From contig NC_045142.1 of the NCBI RefSeq assembly GCF_008831285.2, positions 26,239,876-26,303,875 on the forward strand: 64,000 nucleotides of DNA, in the 5' to 3' direction. How positions within the stretch are numbered: the first letter of the stretch is position 1; every line of letters begins with the position of its first letter. Both the position numbers and the translations under genes were made by a program. The stretch comes from Nymphaea colorata. Its lineage: Eukaryota; Streptophyta; Magnoliopsida; Nymphaeales; Nymphaeaceae. Below the pieces are notes generated by a model. It saw nothing but the letters and a program-made list of their open reading frames with translations. It searched no databases and was not told where the DNA came from. Shown one piece after another: positions 11,991 to 23,098 of the stretch.

Positions 11991-12840
11991 AGGTCCACTC
12001 AAACCCCAAAGCAAGTAAACATAAAAAAAAAATCCAAAACACAATTGACTGCATGCATAATACCATTTAGATCAATATTCGAAGCTTAATTACATATATT
12101 TTGAATTTGGACCGAATGGAACTGAGTTTTACTAAACTGTAAATCTGCACTATGGATCTGAATCTGATGAATAGATCCAATTACAAGCCCCTTGGTCTTG
12201 GTCTCCACTTGCTGCTAAATTGGTGACAGATAGTTTTTTGGTCATTATATCATTTGCATTTTATCTTTCTAATTTCATGTGGGCCCACAGGTTCAGCATG
12301 AGAACCACGCACCAGTGTGGTCCCCACACGCATTTAGAGCCCGTAATTACCCTAACCCCACGGTGCAGCGATTGGCTCAAACAAATCGTTCTCATGTTTC
12401 GTCCTCAAGAGGGGGGACCCACATTGGAACTCCAAAAATATGACCATCTTAAAATATGTAATATAAGGAGGAAAAAAACAAAAGTAGGAGAAGATGAAAC
12501 ACGAGAAAGGCCTCCAATCAAGCATTACCCTCCGGAGATCCAGATCTCTCTCTCACTCTCTCTCTCTTTATGTATCTCTTTCTTTTTATACATATATATA
12601 GTTATATTATATGCTTATATATATATATATGCAAGTAAAATCAATCTTATTTTGATGCTGATTTTCCCTATCCCTTAACCTTTCATTTAGTTTTTCTCTT
12701 GTGGATAAACGACGTGCATAATGTGTTGCTCAACTTAGAGATTCACCAAAGGAAGCGATATGATAAACATGCGATAGGCACAAATTAGAATCTTTTTCTC
12801 AAGTCTAACCCTCTTGCCTTACTTCTCGTCTTCTCGGATC
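11991..12840. promoter_or_regulatory. Upstream region of the ATL gene
   Basis: Contains a (CT)n-rich tract at about 12545-12570 followed by TA-rich segments at 12590-12633 that could supply a TATA element, about 210-250 bases before the ATG. The TSS cannot be fixed by eye. There is no other gene in the stretch. Confidence 0.35.
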
Positions 12841-13839
12841 ATGATTAGTTACAAGCGTTCACGTATATCCAAGAGAGGTGTAGAGCTGCATATATCTATC
12901 GCCCTGACCTTCTCCCTTCTTATCTCTCTATTGCTACAGAGGGTGGCAATGGCAGTCCTACCCATGTCCGTCCAAATGAATCCACCGCCACCACCTCCGG
13001 TTTCATCTCCGATGGCTGCCTGGCAAGAGCAGCAGCAGCTCCAGTACGCCGGCAACGGCTTCGAGCTCAGCGGCAAGATCATGATGAGCGCCATCATCGC
13101 CCTCTTCTTCTTCCTCCTCTTTTTCATTGTTTTCCACGTCTACACCCGCGTGTTCCTCCATCGTCAGTCTTCCCGTTCTCTCCTAGACCTCTCCGACCAC
13201 CGCAGGTACCATCACCACCACCGTCGTCGGCGCCCTCCCAACTTCGTTTTCACCTTCTCCGGCCCCGACCCATTGGCCCCCTCTACCGGACAGACGCCCC
13301 AAGGCCTCGACCCCGCCGTCCTCTGCTCCCTCCCTTCCTTCGTCTTCTCCTGCCTCGCCCACCAGGGCGGCCTCGAGTGCTCCGTCTGCCTCTGCGAGTT
13401 CGAGGAGGGGGAGAAGGGCCGAGAGCTCGGCGACTGCGGCCACTGCTTCCACATTGACTGCATCGACCTCTGGTTCCAGTCACACTGCACGTGTCCTCTC
13501 TGCAGGGCTGAAGTGAAATCCCCGCCGTCCGTTGCCTCTGCTCCCGGCGACGCGGAATCGTTGGGGACCGTTACCTTGGGCGCCGCCGTCGAGTGCACGG
13601 CTTCGGACGAGGAGCTTTCGGAGGGAGTTCGCCACGAACAAGAAGCAGCGGAGATTGAGACCCCCGAATCTGCGAAGCCGTCTCCTCCTCCGCCGCCGCC
13701 GCCTGAGGGTCGGTTCGTGGGGCTGAGGAAGATCCTCAGCCGGGACAGATGGGTTGGATCTTCTAGCGAGTTCGTACCCAACGAAGTCGATCTCGAAGTT
13801 GGCGGCTGCGACCCGCAAGGCCATGAGGTGAAACGGTAA
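12841..13839 (+). CDS. ATL-family RING-H2 E3 ubiquitin ligase
   Basis: Single-exon gene of 332 residues, the usual intronless form of plant ATL (Arabidopsis Toxicos en Levadura) ligases, which are membrane-anchored E3 enzymes. A hydrophobic N-terminus (about 18-37, signal-like) is followed by a Pro-rich patch and a transmembrane segment at about 82-105. A basic, His-rich stretch follows, then the ATL GLD motif at 155-157 ([11 protein letters not shown]). The RING-H2 ligands are C180, C183, C199, H201, H204, C207, C218 and C221, with the E2-contact Trp at W211. Odd point: the Pro usually two residues before the third ligand is Gly (LGDC). The tail is Ser/Pro-rich and acidic. The start is ATG 12841; ATG 12949 (MAVLPMSVQ) is a plausible alternative that would drop the N-terminal hydrophobic segment. 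The gene is GC-rich compared with its surroundings, as usual for ATLs. Confidence 0.93.
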   Translation: MISYKRSRISKRGVELHISIALTFSLLISLLLQRVAMAVLPMSVQMNPPPPPPVSSPMAAWQEQQQLQYAGNGFELSGKIMMSAIIALFFFLLFFIVFHVYTRVFLHRQSSRSLLDLSDHRRYHHHHRRRRPPNFVFTFSGPDPLAPSTGQTPQGLDPAVLCSLPSFVFSCLAHQGGLECSVCLCEFEEGEKGRELGDCGHCFHIDCIDLWFQSHCTCPLCRAEVKSPPSVASAPGDAESLGTVTLGAAVECTASDEELSEGVRHEQEAAEIETPESAKPSPPPPPPPEGRFVGLRKILSRDRWVGSSSEFVPNEVDLEVGGCDPQGHEVKR

Positions 13840-14850
13840 AAACTGTAAAAATTTCGTGGGAAAAGAATCTGATACTTTTTTTCAATTCGGATATTCAATC
13901 GGGCCCAATTCAACGGCCTTATCGTTTTCTGCTGTAATTATAACTTGTTTTTGTATAATACGGTTTGTTTTTCCAAACCACCAACAACCTTGGGCTCGTT
14001 CGTGTTCTCCTGAAAGCTCAGAATTAATGCATTTTGTTTGCTTCATGATTTGATTAAAACTTGAAGAATGCATTAATGAAATATCATATTATATTCATCT
14101 CGTTTGCAACTAAAGATTGTTTGATTGCTGACAAAGAACATATAACCATGAAAAGTAGGATTTAATATATGTATTCGTGTCCGTGAAAGCAAAATTTCTG
14201 GTTCTGTTACTGTGGTATGGTGGATTTGGTCCCAATGCCCAACAGAGACTTTAATTCTTGGATGAAAAAGGTTAAGAACCCAGACAACTTTTTGCATGAA
14301 AGATGAAATGATGGAAAAAGAAAATTAAGTCATAAAAAACTGTTTGCATCACTAAGCTACCTTTGGGGCGGCCCACTTCAATGTGACAAGAAGTATGAGC
14401 AAGAATACAGCTCAGAAAAGTCTTGAGAACTATTGATGTAGTACTAATCTTGCATCTTATAATTTCCCCTCTTTAAATACGCGCGTTCTTTAAGTTAATG
14501 ACCCTAATTCTAGGGTCGCATTTAGTTCTAAAACAACTCCAATGACCTTATCTAAAACGGACTCCAAGCCCTTCAATTTGCTAGAAAACCTATTTAACCT
14601 TTGGAAAATTTTGACTAAGGGGCACTAACATGTAAATGGAAAAAAAAAATTGCTGTAATGTATCAATATAAGAATAAGTAGTTTTCATGGTTTCATGAGG
14701 GCAATTGCCCAAATCTGCCTCCGCCCCTAAACTTTCTCTAATTTAGATTATTCCATACAAAACCATGCTCTAAGAAGCTTTTCTCATGATCTAGTCCATG
14801 TTAAACTCTACATAAGCAGGTGAGAACTCAAGCTAGCACACTAATATATC
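13840..14850. other. ATL 3' flank, intergenic
   Basis: Contains the ATL 3' UTR and AT-rich spacer. At 14699-14735 is a remnant of the MITE family described at 14851: GGGCAATTGCCC followed by TGCCTCCGCCCCT, which resembles its terminal sequence. Confidence 0.5.
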
Positions 14851-15005
14851 AGTGGTGTAGCCACATCGTCGCCCCTTAAAAGTTTTTTATTTTTATATAG
14901 AAATCTTAAATATTTATTCTTATATATATATATAAAAGTGCCCCATCAGATTTGAGTTTCTTTAAACAAGTGCCCCTCCAACCAATTTTTCTGGCTTCGC
15001 CACCA
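14851..15005. mobile_element. Mutator-like MITE (family A) with perfect 9-bp target duplication
   Basis: The element starts AGTGGTGTAGCCA and ends TGGCTTCGCCACCA, terminal inverted repeats of about 13 bp with three differences. TAATATATC lies immediately on both sides (14842-14850 and 15006-15014). A 9-bp target duplication is characteristic of Mutator-like transposons. At 155 bp it has no coding capacity and is non-autonomous. It holds a short TATATATATATA run just before AAAAGTGCCCC. Confidence 0.88.
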
Positions 15006-15359
15006 TAATATATCCATATGGAAGGCGACAAAATTAGACCAAGTGCATGCATTACTCAAGGTTTACCAAAAGCTGGCAAGAAATAATAATATGGACTAGG
15101 ACTGCAGCTGAAATGTGATGCCTCTCGAGGTTGAGTTCAATGCAGCTGATAAATATACAAGCATCTCATTTTCTTGCCTACCATATGGAGGCATAAATTA
15201 CTCTCGCCGGCCGGCGGGATATGCACGCACCAGAATCCGGCCGAAAGTGCATCGTCTTCTGGCGACCTGCTGATAAGTCTAGATCACAGGCCGCAAAGCT
15301 CCAATTGGTATCACTATCTGTTTATTGGATCTTAGCTTACGGAAACCTGCATGAATACT

Positions 15360-15420
15360 CGTGGCAGAGCCATATGTGGGCAAGTGCCCACAAGGCCTTG
15401 CGGATCCAAAACTGATAAAT
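15360..15420 (+). mobile_element. Truncated copy of MITE family A
   Basis: GTGGCAGAGCCA at 15361-15372 matches the left terminal repeat. It is followed by the family palindrome GTGGGCAAGTGCCCAC at 15376-15391. No right end is present, so this is a fragment. Confidence 0.55.
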
Positions 15421-16466
15421 GAGGCCGGACCTCGGTCCAGCCATATGAGATGTTTCTACTGGATTAGGTCCATGCTCCAGAGTCTCCATCCAATTATGAA
15501 TATATCTGATTTGGCTCCGAATATCTGACCAAACTCTTTTTAATATCTGATTAAGAAATTAACTTAGATTCGGATCTAATAAAGACACCTAAATGGAAAC
15601 AGATTCAGATATATATAAATATCTGATCAGATTAAGGTCGGATTTAGTTTTAAAAAGAAATCCTATATGCAACACCTTTACATTTTGAAAATTGGCCAGA
15701 TTTGGTTCAAAATTCAGATTCATATTCGGTTAACGTAATAATCGAATTCGGATTGTGAAATCGGATTCGGGATTCAAATTCGAAATGGGACTTTTCTTAA
15801 GAGTGTGACCGTTTTGAATACGATCTATTGACATCACTACATAACCCCGCCTTTGTCCACCCTTGACAAGAGATACATGTTCCTCCTTGAAGGGCCATTG
15901 AATAAATTTCAAAAAATTCAACTCTTGCAAGCAATTGTTTCTGTTAGTAAGGTGGGGAACACCTTTATGAATTATGCACCATCATGACAGTGAGACCTAA
16001 CCATCTAGTTATCTGATCCGTAATCTAATATATATATATATATTTGAATATATTTCGATATCCAACTTTTTGATTCTTTATTTGGTCGCTTTTTCTATTT
16101 ATATAAAATACATGGTTCACACAACTTCCAGGAGTTCTCCAATGCCACCTAACGCATCCTGTTCAATAATGTCCATACTCTATGGGCATCTCTTGGGAGC
16201 ATATTTAATATTTTTTAAAGAAAAAAATACATTGATTATAAAGAAAACAGCTTTCGGTGAATAGCCGACAAGTTTGGTGGAAAAGTAAATAAATAGTCTT
16301 TGAAATTTTGTAAAATTTCAGATATTTCGCAAGGTAAATACAAAATTCCAGTGGAGCACTGAAAGTCTTGGAAATTTCTCAACAAGTTGCCAATAGGCAA
16401 TAACATTATTTGTTCATTCTCTTCCACTTCTAATGGGAGGTCCATCTTCAATTTTTAAACATTTTT

Positions 16467-16469
<3 letters not shown>
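15421..16469. other. Intergenic, repeat-like
   Basis: Contains several diverged copies of an ATATCTGAT/CGGATT-type motif at about 15490-15780, similar to decayed hAT-type repeats common in plant genomes. No coding sequence is seen. Confidence 0.35.

Positions 16470-16528
<59 letters not shown>
16470..16528. repeat. (TA)n microsatellite
   Basis: About 58 bp of uninterrupted TA dinucleotide. The long Ile-Tyr frames that cross it are artefacts of the repeat. Confidence 0.98.
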
Positions 16529-16531
<3 letters not shown>

Positions 16532-16725
16532 GAACCATTTGGTAATAGTAATAGTATAACAAATACATGGGACAGTAAGATACTTATATTGTTTTTCAAA
16601 AGCCCCTATAGAGGTACACCAGCTTCAGCTGGCACCGGTTTTTATCAAGTGTGCAGCACAAAGTTTCTGGTTGAGAGTAATCTTAGAATTTTAAGGGATG
16701 GTAATATGTAAATAAAAAAAAAAAA

Positions 16726-16930
16726 CCTGAGGTGTCAATGTGGATATAAGCATTTTTGGTGGATCTATGTGGGCAACTGCCCACACCCACAATAACCCTG
16801 AGGTGTCAATGTGGATGTAAGCATTCTTTGTGGATCTATGTGGGCAACTGCCCACACCCACAATAACCCTGAGGTGTCAATGTGGATGTAAGCATTTTTT
16901 GTGGATCTATGTGGGCAAGTGCCCACACCA
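16726..16930. repeat. Three tandem copies of a 71-bp unit with an internal palindrome
   Basis: Copies run 16726-16796, 16797-16867 and 16868-16930, the last truncated. Each starts CCTGAGGTGTCAATGTGGAT and contains the inverted repeat GTGGGCA-AC/AG-TGCCCAC (16769-16784, 16840-16855, 16911-16926). That palindrome also occurs in MITE family A members, so the array is probably an amplified internal piece of such an element. Confidence 0.92.
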
Positions 16931-17047
16931 GCCGCACCTGCTTCCACTCCTAGTCCCACTACAACAACCCCTTTTGAGTTTATTAGCTGAAGTTGATATA
17001 TATAACAGCAAGTCATCACATGTTATGGATGATCGAATATTTAACAT

Positions 17048-17073
17048 ATGATATATATATATATATATATATT
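17048..17073. repeat. (TA)n microsatellite
   Basis: A short run of TA dinucleotides. Confidence 0.95.
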
Positions 17074-17880
17074 TTAAAAGGATTGTATTAGTGAATAAAA
17101 AGAGAATTCTGCCGCCCAACGCTTACTCCAACTATGAACTCTTGACCGTATTTAGCTTGAACGAATGTAGCATATTGATGTTGTGCAGTGGAAACTTTAT
17201 CCATTTATTTCTCCATTTTCTGAAACAACAAAGAGATTTTAACTTGGCAATATTGAACGCCATTAATTTTCCCATCCTCGGCTGATAAATACGATCCCTT
17301 TCACGGCGTACGGGCTTCCACCAGTGGCTATCACAGTGATGGCTCCCTAAATTGATTGAATGCGTGAAAGTTATAGGACCCGTTTTGACATTTTCGTTTT
17401 TGCTTTTTGCGGTATCGTCAGCCTCACACTAAATGGCACATTGCGGCTATTATTATTTGATGAACTTAAATGCAATGGAATACGCTCCACCTAGCTATTC
17501 GGCCCCAAGCTTTTATTTCCATTTAATATTTTTCCGCAGTTATTTTTTGTTTATTTTTCTCATCAACCCGTTTCTACCATATGGTTTGGCATATAAAATT
17601 TCCAATTAATATTTCCGCCGTTATTTTTGTTGAATCAAGTTGTGTGGATGAACTTAGAGCCTTCAATGAAGTTGAAATACATATAAAGTCCAGTACCTGG
17701 AGCAAGCATGGAATTGCTGCGAAGATCCTGTTTGGATGACGCTAAAACTCTGTTCAAAATTTGGCTTTAGTTGGTGAGACCATTAGGTCTTCAAGCAGTC
17801 TAACCATTCCAATATCAAAATGTTTATATTAATTTTCATGTAATAGTAAAGTCATCCTACATGGCATAAAATGGATTTGG
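17074..17880. other. Intergenic stretch, nothing recognised
   Basis: AT-rich sequence with no extended reading frame, RNA gene or clear transposon end visible. Confidence 0.4.
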
Positions 17881-17890
17881 TGGACTAGTG

Positions 17891-17989
17891 CAGTGGCGGA
17901 GACACATGTTGGCTGGTGTAGGCAGTTGCCCGCACCAGCATCACAAAATTAGTTTAATATATATGTTAATGTTTTGATATATTTGATTG

Positions 17990-18044
<55 letters not shown>

Positions 18045-18110
18045 TGCCCCAAAAAAATTAAAGAAATTGAATGAATGTCCCCCTCAAAAAAAATTTCTGA
18101 CTTCGCTGCT
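17891..18110. mobile_element. Mutator-like MITE (family A) with 9-bp target duplication and internal (TA)n
   Basis: Ends are CAGTGGCGGAGACA on the left and TGACTTCGCTGCT on the right, flanked by GGACTAGTG on both sides (17882-17890 and 18111-18119). Internal sequence matches the copy at 14851: the (TA)n followed by AAAAGTGCCCC, then a GTCCCCCTC-type segment. In this copy the (TA)n has grown to about 52 bp (17991-18042). The family palindrome is at 17918-17933. Non-autonomous. Confidence 0.88.
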
Positions 18111-18837
18111 GGACTAGTGATGTTTATCACTTCACGAAATGGGGAAACTGCCAAAAACTGGAGGTGGGGCTCTCTCATACTAACCAAAACCCTAATTCTC
18201 TGGAGTTGCCATTTGGTGCAACAACCCCAATAAAGAGCATGCATTCAATTTCAAGCCAATCACTACATTTAATTTCAAGTCAATCACAAATTCAATTGCA
18301 AGTCAACCAAGTAGTTGCCCAATTTCAATAACATTTTGAAAATAGCATATAAAATTTAATGTTGGTTCTATGCAATGATGTGATTTGAGAAAGGTGATGT
18401 AGTTCTATCATGGAAGTTCTATAAAGTTGTGTTTGTGATTTTCAAATCCAACCACGGCCACTCCCCGTCAAAAAAAAAAAAAAAAGGTCTGATTTCAAAT
18501 CTGCACTTTATAAAGTGTGGATTTGAAATCCACGTTGGATCTAGATGTTGAAATCCACAATTTGATGAAACTGTGGACTTCATCTATCATAAATTTGAGA
18601 TTTCCTCGAATATGAGATCCGAAAAAAATCAAAAAGCAATTGAAGGTGATTGTGTATATTTTATATATAATACGATATACTATTGCTATTCATTTGGGGA
18701 GAAAGGTGTTGTCAGAATAGTTTTTTTGTTCATTAATTTAAACGTGAGTGGGTCATTCCACTACCTTTAAGAGAGACTACTGCTCGCCTTTTTGGGTTTT
18801 CACATATCATGTTTCAGAACCTTTTACGGTTCAGATG

Positions 18838-18925
18838 TAAAGTGCACTGGGATGTGACAGTGACCACTCCAAGACTCGAACATGAGTCCTTAGACGAGCC
18901 GAACCATTTTGCCATCCAATACGCT
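18838..18925 (-). mobile_element. SINE-like tRNA-derived fragment
   Basis: On the minus strand, an A-box TGGCAAAATGG (18904-18914) is followed by a B-box-like TGTTCGAGTCTTGG (about 18870-18883). Spacing is slightly short and there is no acceptor stem, so this is a pol III-type repeat remnant, not a tRNA gene. Confidence 0.4.
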
Positions 18926-19062
18926 TGAATGACTGATTTGAAATGCTTCAATTCATTAGCTAAATGAATGACTCGTGCCTCGGGATTGTTAGAATCAGCT
19001 TGAATCCACTTATTTGAAATGCTTCGATTCATTGGCCAAATGAATGACTAGTGCCGCCCCCT
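18926..19062. repeat. Diverged tandem duplication, period about 80 bp
   Basis: The segment containing TTTGAAATGCTTCRATTCAT followed by AAATGAATGACT occurs twice, at about 18936-18975 and 19013-19052. It lies adjacent to the SINE-like fragment. Confidence 0.75.
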
Positions 19063-20270
19063 CTTCAGTTTTACTTTTTTTTTTAAATATGTTAAGCTTT
19101 TTTTACTTTTATGTATGCTTTCATTCAATTTTTTTGAAAAAGAAATGCAAAAATGTTTGCTTTTCTCATTTGTGAATTATGAGTCGGCCGATTTGATTTG
19201 TTTTACAAATTTAAAGCACTAGGAAAAATATATATGTATACCCGACTTTGTCCTTTAGGCAAAAGGAGCACATTTCATTGAATTCGATTTAACTTGTCCA
19301 ATTAAGAGAGCATGACCCTCGTGGACTTGGATCTCATTCCTCATCCATCCATATGATAATAATTCTCAAAATTTTCTTTTTTTTTTTTTTGGAGACCAAG
19401 AGATTTCTGACAAATATATTTGTCGCATTGATTGATCAACGTGCCTACTCTATTGGTTGACAATCAATTCCCCAGTCCTTCATTTTAAAAGCAAAACTTT
19501 ATAGATCTTGCACAGTTTACTGCTTTGAGAACAAGGGATATGAGATTAATGAGAAAAATATCCAATTAATGTGACAAAAAAATCATAATAAAATCTAAAC
19601 TAAGGATCTTAAATCAGACCTATGATCCAGGTTACAAATATCCAATTAACCTTTTTGCATTGAAAAAAATGTCTGATTGAAGATCTAGGGAAAAGGGTTT
19701 GATCCTAAATTTGCGGACTATCTCAAATCTTGAGGATCTTAGATCAGAGGCAGTCAAATGCCTCCTTAAGAAATTAAAAAGGATGTTGTTGATCTAAATT
19801 TGAATTTCATGATGAGCTCATCCTTATTGGCAAGTTTTATATTTTGGATGGGTCTGTCTAATCTTAGTCCAATTTCTTTGTAGTCAGATTTACATTCAAA
19901 TGAAAAAGTATTCAAATAAATTGAAATATGATAATCAATTTAGAAATTTTTTTAACCTAAGTTGACTGATCTAATTAATCTGAACCCAGTAACATTGATG
20001 GGCAAGGGGACCCACAAGATCCGGCTAATCTGCCATGGGTGGCGTGTTTTTTTCTTAGCCAGGTAAGTTAAGATAAAGAACAAGAAATAGATATGAACTG
20101 GATAGGGACATTAATTACTCATTTATTGTTCTACATTTTTATTAAATAAGAAAACAGTAGGACAAAAGAAGAAAAGTAGTATTTATCACGTTTCTGCATA
20201 ATATATAATCTCCGATGCGGTCTATTAATTAGTTTAATCAAAACTTAATATGGTTGCCTTCCTTGAATGT
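19063..20270. other. Intergenic stretch, no gene recognised
   Basis: AT-rich with poly-T runs. No coding frame, RNA gene or intact transposon end is visible. Confidence 0.4.
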
Positions 20271-20279
20271 TCACAACAG

Positions 20280-20785
20280 TAAGGCTGCACAAAGAGCCAA
20301 GCCAACTCGAACTCACTCAAAAAACTCAAAAAAACTCAGCTCGTGCTCGATTCATTTATATACAAGCTGAGTTCGAGCTTCTAAAGATACTCGAAACGAT
20401 CAACAAGTCGAGTTCGAGTTTCAAGAACTCGACTCGACTAGCAAACCGGTACTCTATAGAATATTGCCAAATCTGGGTCATCGGTTTTAACTTTGATGGT
20501 AATAAACAAATTTGCACTAGTTACAACAGTTAAATGCTTACACGAGTTAAAGAGTTACATGAATTAATGCTTACACAAGGTAAATGAGTTAATGCTTACA
20601 CGAGTTAACGTCTAAACGAGTTAAACGAGCCGAGTTCGAGCTCAATTTTGTGTAGTCAAGTCGGGCTCGAGCTTGTTATGAGGAGCTCAACTCGAGTTCG
20701 AGCCGAGATTGAGCTCGAGTTTATTGAGCCGAGTCGAGCTCGAGCTATCCAAGCTCAGGCTCGACTCAACTCATGTGCAACCTTA
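20280..20785. mobile_element. hAT-like non-autonomous element, 506 bp
   Basis: Terminal inverted repeats TAAGGCTGCACA on the left and TGTGCAACCTTA on the right differ at one position. Flanks are CACAACAG and TTCAACAG, 6 of 8 matching, fitting a decayed 8-bp hAT target duplication. The interior is made of CGAGCTCGAG/CGAGTTCGAG-type subterminal repeats, typical of a widespread plant hAT MITE class. No transposase is encoded. Confidence 0.75.
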
Positions 20786-20963
20786 TTCAACAGTCGGCCA
20801 TTCAATCTAGGCATCTCTTGCTTGCTTTTAACCTTGGGAAGGGGAAGGAGGGAAAGCTTCGGGTGTCTGTTTTTGGCAATAACATGAAATATTTCTCTTG
20901 TTTTCCCAAAAACATCATTTGACGGGTGGAAGAGATGCCCTTCTGTGGCCTGGTGGCTGTCGC

Positions 20964-21189
20964 TAGGCCTGGTCATCGGGCAGGCCTTGGCCCTATACCC
21001 AACATCCCAGCCTAGACCCAGCCCAGTTAAAATAAAAAAAATTATGTTTTAAATATAAATTATATTTTTAATAATACAGTATATATTATTATTAAATAAA
21101 AATAATATTAAAAAATAAATCGAGCCGAATCAGGCCCTGTTGTTATCGGGCTGACACGGGCCAATTTTCGGGCCCGATGCCCAGGCCTA
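20964..21189. mobile_element. hAT-like MITE, 226 bp
   Basis: Starts TAGGCCTGGTCATCGGGC and ends GCCCGATGCCCAGGCCTA, inverted repeats of about 18 bp with one or two differences. It is flanked by GCTGTCGC and ACTGTCGC (20956-20963 and 21190-21197), 7 of 8 matching. This fits the 8-bp target duplication of hAT elements. The core is AT-rich and non-coding. Confidence 0.85.
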
Positions 21190-21599
21190 ACTGTCGCTAA
21201 GACGCTAATATGAGGTAGCAAATCGCTAATCAGCATGACTAATTAATTAGTCGATGTTCTAACCAATTAGGATTTAGTTTCTGAGTTTTTTAGCACTGTT
21301 AAGTGAGATTTACATATGAGAATTGTTTTCCTATTACTAAAAGTTTAAATATGGACAAGAAAAGAATGATTGATGGAAATTTAGAACTCTAACGTTTACA
21401 TAGTATCGTGTTACTAATCATCATATTTTTTAATTAAAAATGCAAGAGATCAAAAATTTGAAACTCTAACCATGAAACAACATCACTGAAGGTCATAACC
21501 TTTGATAACGTTTTCCTAAAAAAACAGCATCACTGAAAGTAAAAGCAAATGAATGTTTTTTTTATGGAAAAACGACAGAAAATTTTTTTCAACGTCATT

Positions 21600-22135
21600 C
21601 CCGACAGGTAGACGTCAGTAATGATTTGACCTTTACTGACATTTATTTTGTGTCATTGAAGTTTCCATGGCCGATACCCTTGTCACTGCTATAGGTTTTT
21701 TTTTTTGTCAATTCACACCTTCACTAACGTATAGACGGGACATCAGTAATGATTTGCGTATTCCGATATTTACTTTGTCGTGAAAGGACTTTGTAGACCA
21801 GTACATTTACGACTTTTTAAGAAAGACGTCAGTAATGATTGACATTTACTCGTGTCCTCGAAGTGCCTATGCCGATGACTGATCTCATCGCTATAGGCTT
21901 TTCACATAGCACACACAAAAAAAAAAAAAAAAAAAATCCAGTGACACGGATCCATGCTTCGTCATTATAGATTTACACATTCACTGAAATTTGACAAGTA
22001 TCGTTAATAATGATGGATCTTCACTGACCTTCGCAATGAGTCGCTGAAAGTTTTCACCGCTATAGGCTTCTTGCGAAGGCAATAGTTTTTAGTTGTGGGG
22101 ATCCACTACTCGTCAGTAGTGCTTCTTCTACACTG
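21600..22135. repeat. Array of degenerate ~100-110 bp units, CACTA-like subterminal repeats
   Basis: A motif of the form ACGTCAGTAATGATTTGAC recurs at about 21611, 21741, 21826 and, more diverged, 21990. It alternates with ACTGACATTTA and CTATAGGCTTTT segments (about 21690, 21890, 22060). Such short, repeated, direct and inverted ACTGACGT motifs are typical of the ends of CACTA DNA transposons. Clear CACTA termini and 3-bp target duplications were not located, so the family is inferred. Confidence 0.5.
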
Positions 22136-22974
22136 ACGTTCATATGAAAATATAAGATGCATTTTTACTGACACTAAATTGCTGTTTGTTTAGTGCACTC
22201 GAGTAGTGAATAACCAAACCTTCCAAAGAAAACGCCCACCTTTGGAAGAAAGAGGCCCCCTAGTGACATTTTTATCACTTCTGGTGCATGCAAAACCATA
22301 ACGTAGAACCCTAGCATTAGAGAAATAATACCAAGAAAAGGTCGATGATAGTTAAAGAGATCATCTCTTTTTAACAAAATAACTGAACTAAAACATAAGG
22401 TTCATATTTTGTGAAGACATTCTTTAATACAAATTTAAGAGATTTAGGTGAACATTCTAATGTTTTTATATAAACACCAATGTAATATAAATCATATTTT
22501 AGTTCAAGCCATTTTTGTAAAAAAAAAAAAAAAAAAAATTGATGTTTCTGCTATCAAAATTTTGATGCTATAGGAGCTGTTTATTTTTTATTATTAAAAA
22601 ACATAAAAACATTATTTAAGTAAGAAAATGATTAACTTAATATATGTTTCTCAGTAAAACACTCTTAAGAACATAATATGGTTAGATTTGAAAAAAATAA
22701 TTAATTTTAATGGGTTGGGTTTTATCTCTCATCCAAGTTGTATGGTTTTTACCAACTTTTCATTTTATACATATATGTACTAATACATGAGAAATTGGTA
22801 GAACGTGACTTTTAAGTGCAAGACACAAAATGGAATCAACTTAAAGACTAAGAGAAAAATCAAGGAAAAATATTATAAATTAATACTAGATAACTAAAAT
22901 GTTCTATCTTTCCCATCTTATTTGTTCCTTGATTTTCTCCCATCTTTCATCTTGAAAAGATAGACAGATATGAT
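22136..22974. other. Intergenic stretch, no gene recognised
   Basis: AT-rich with poly-A runs (for example 22519-22538). No coding or RNA signal seen. Confidence 0.4.
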
Positions 22975-23000
22975 GACTCTCTCTCTCTCTCTCTTTCTTT

Positions 23001-23094
<94 letters not shown>
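22975..23094. repeat. Compound (CT)n-(TA)n microsatellite
   Basis: A (CT)n tract at about 22977-23003 passes into about 91 bp of pure TA. This is the longest microsatellite of the window and likely to be highly length-variable. Confidence 0.98.

Positions 23095-23098
<4 letters not shown>

Noticed and set aside
12814-12840. Upstream extension of the ATL frame
   Set aside because: It would start at TTG, not ATG; the first ATG is at 12841.
13212-13913. 233-residue minus-strand frame over the ATL gene
   Set aside because: Shadow of the GC-rich ATL coding sequence.
16433-16711. Frames with long Ile-Tyr runs
   Set aside because: Translation of the (TA)n microsatellite.
21900-21940. Poly-A run as a retroposon tail
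   Set aside because: No target duplication or element body could be linked to it.
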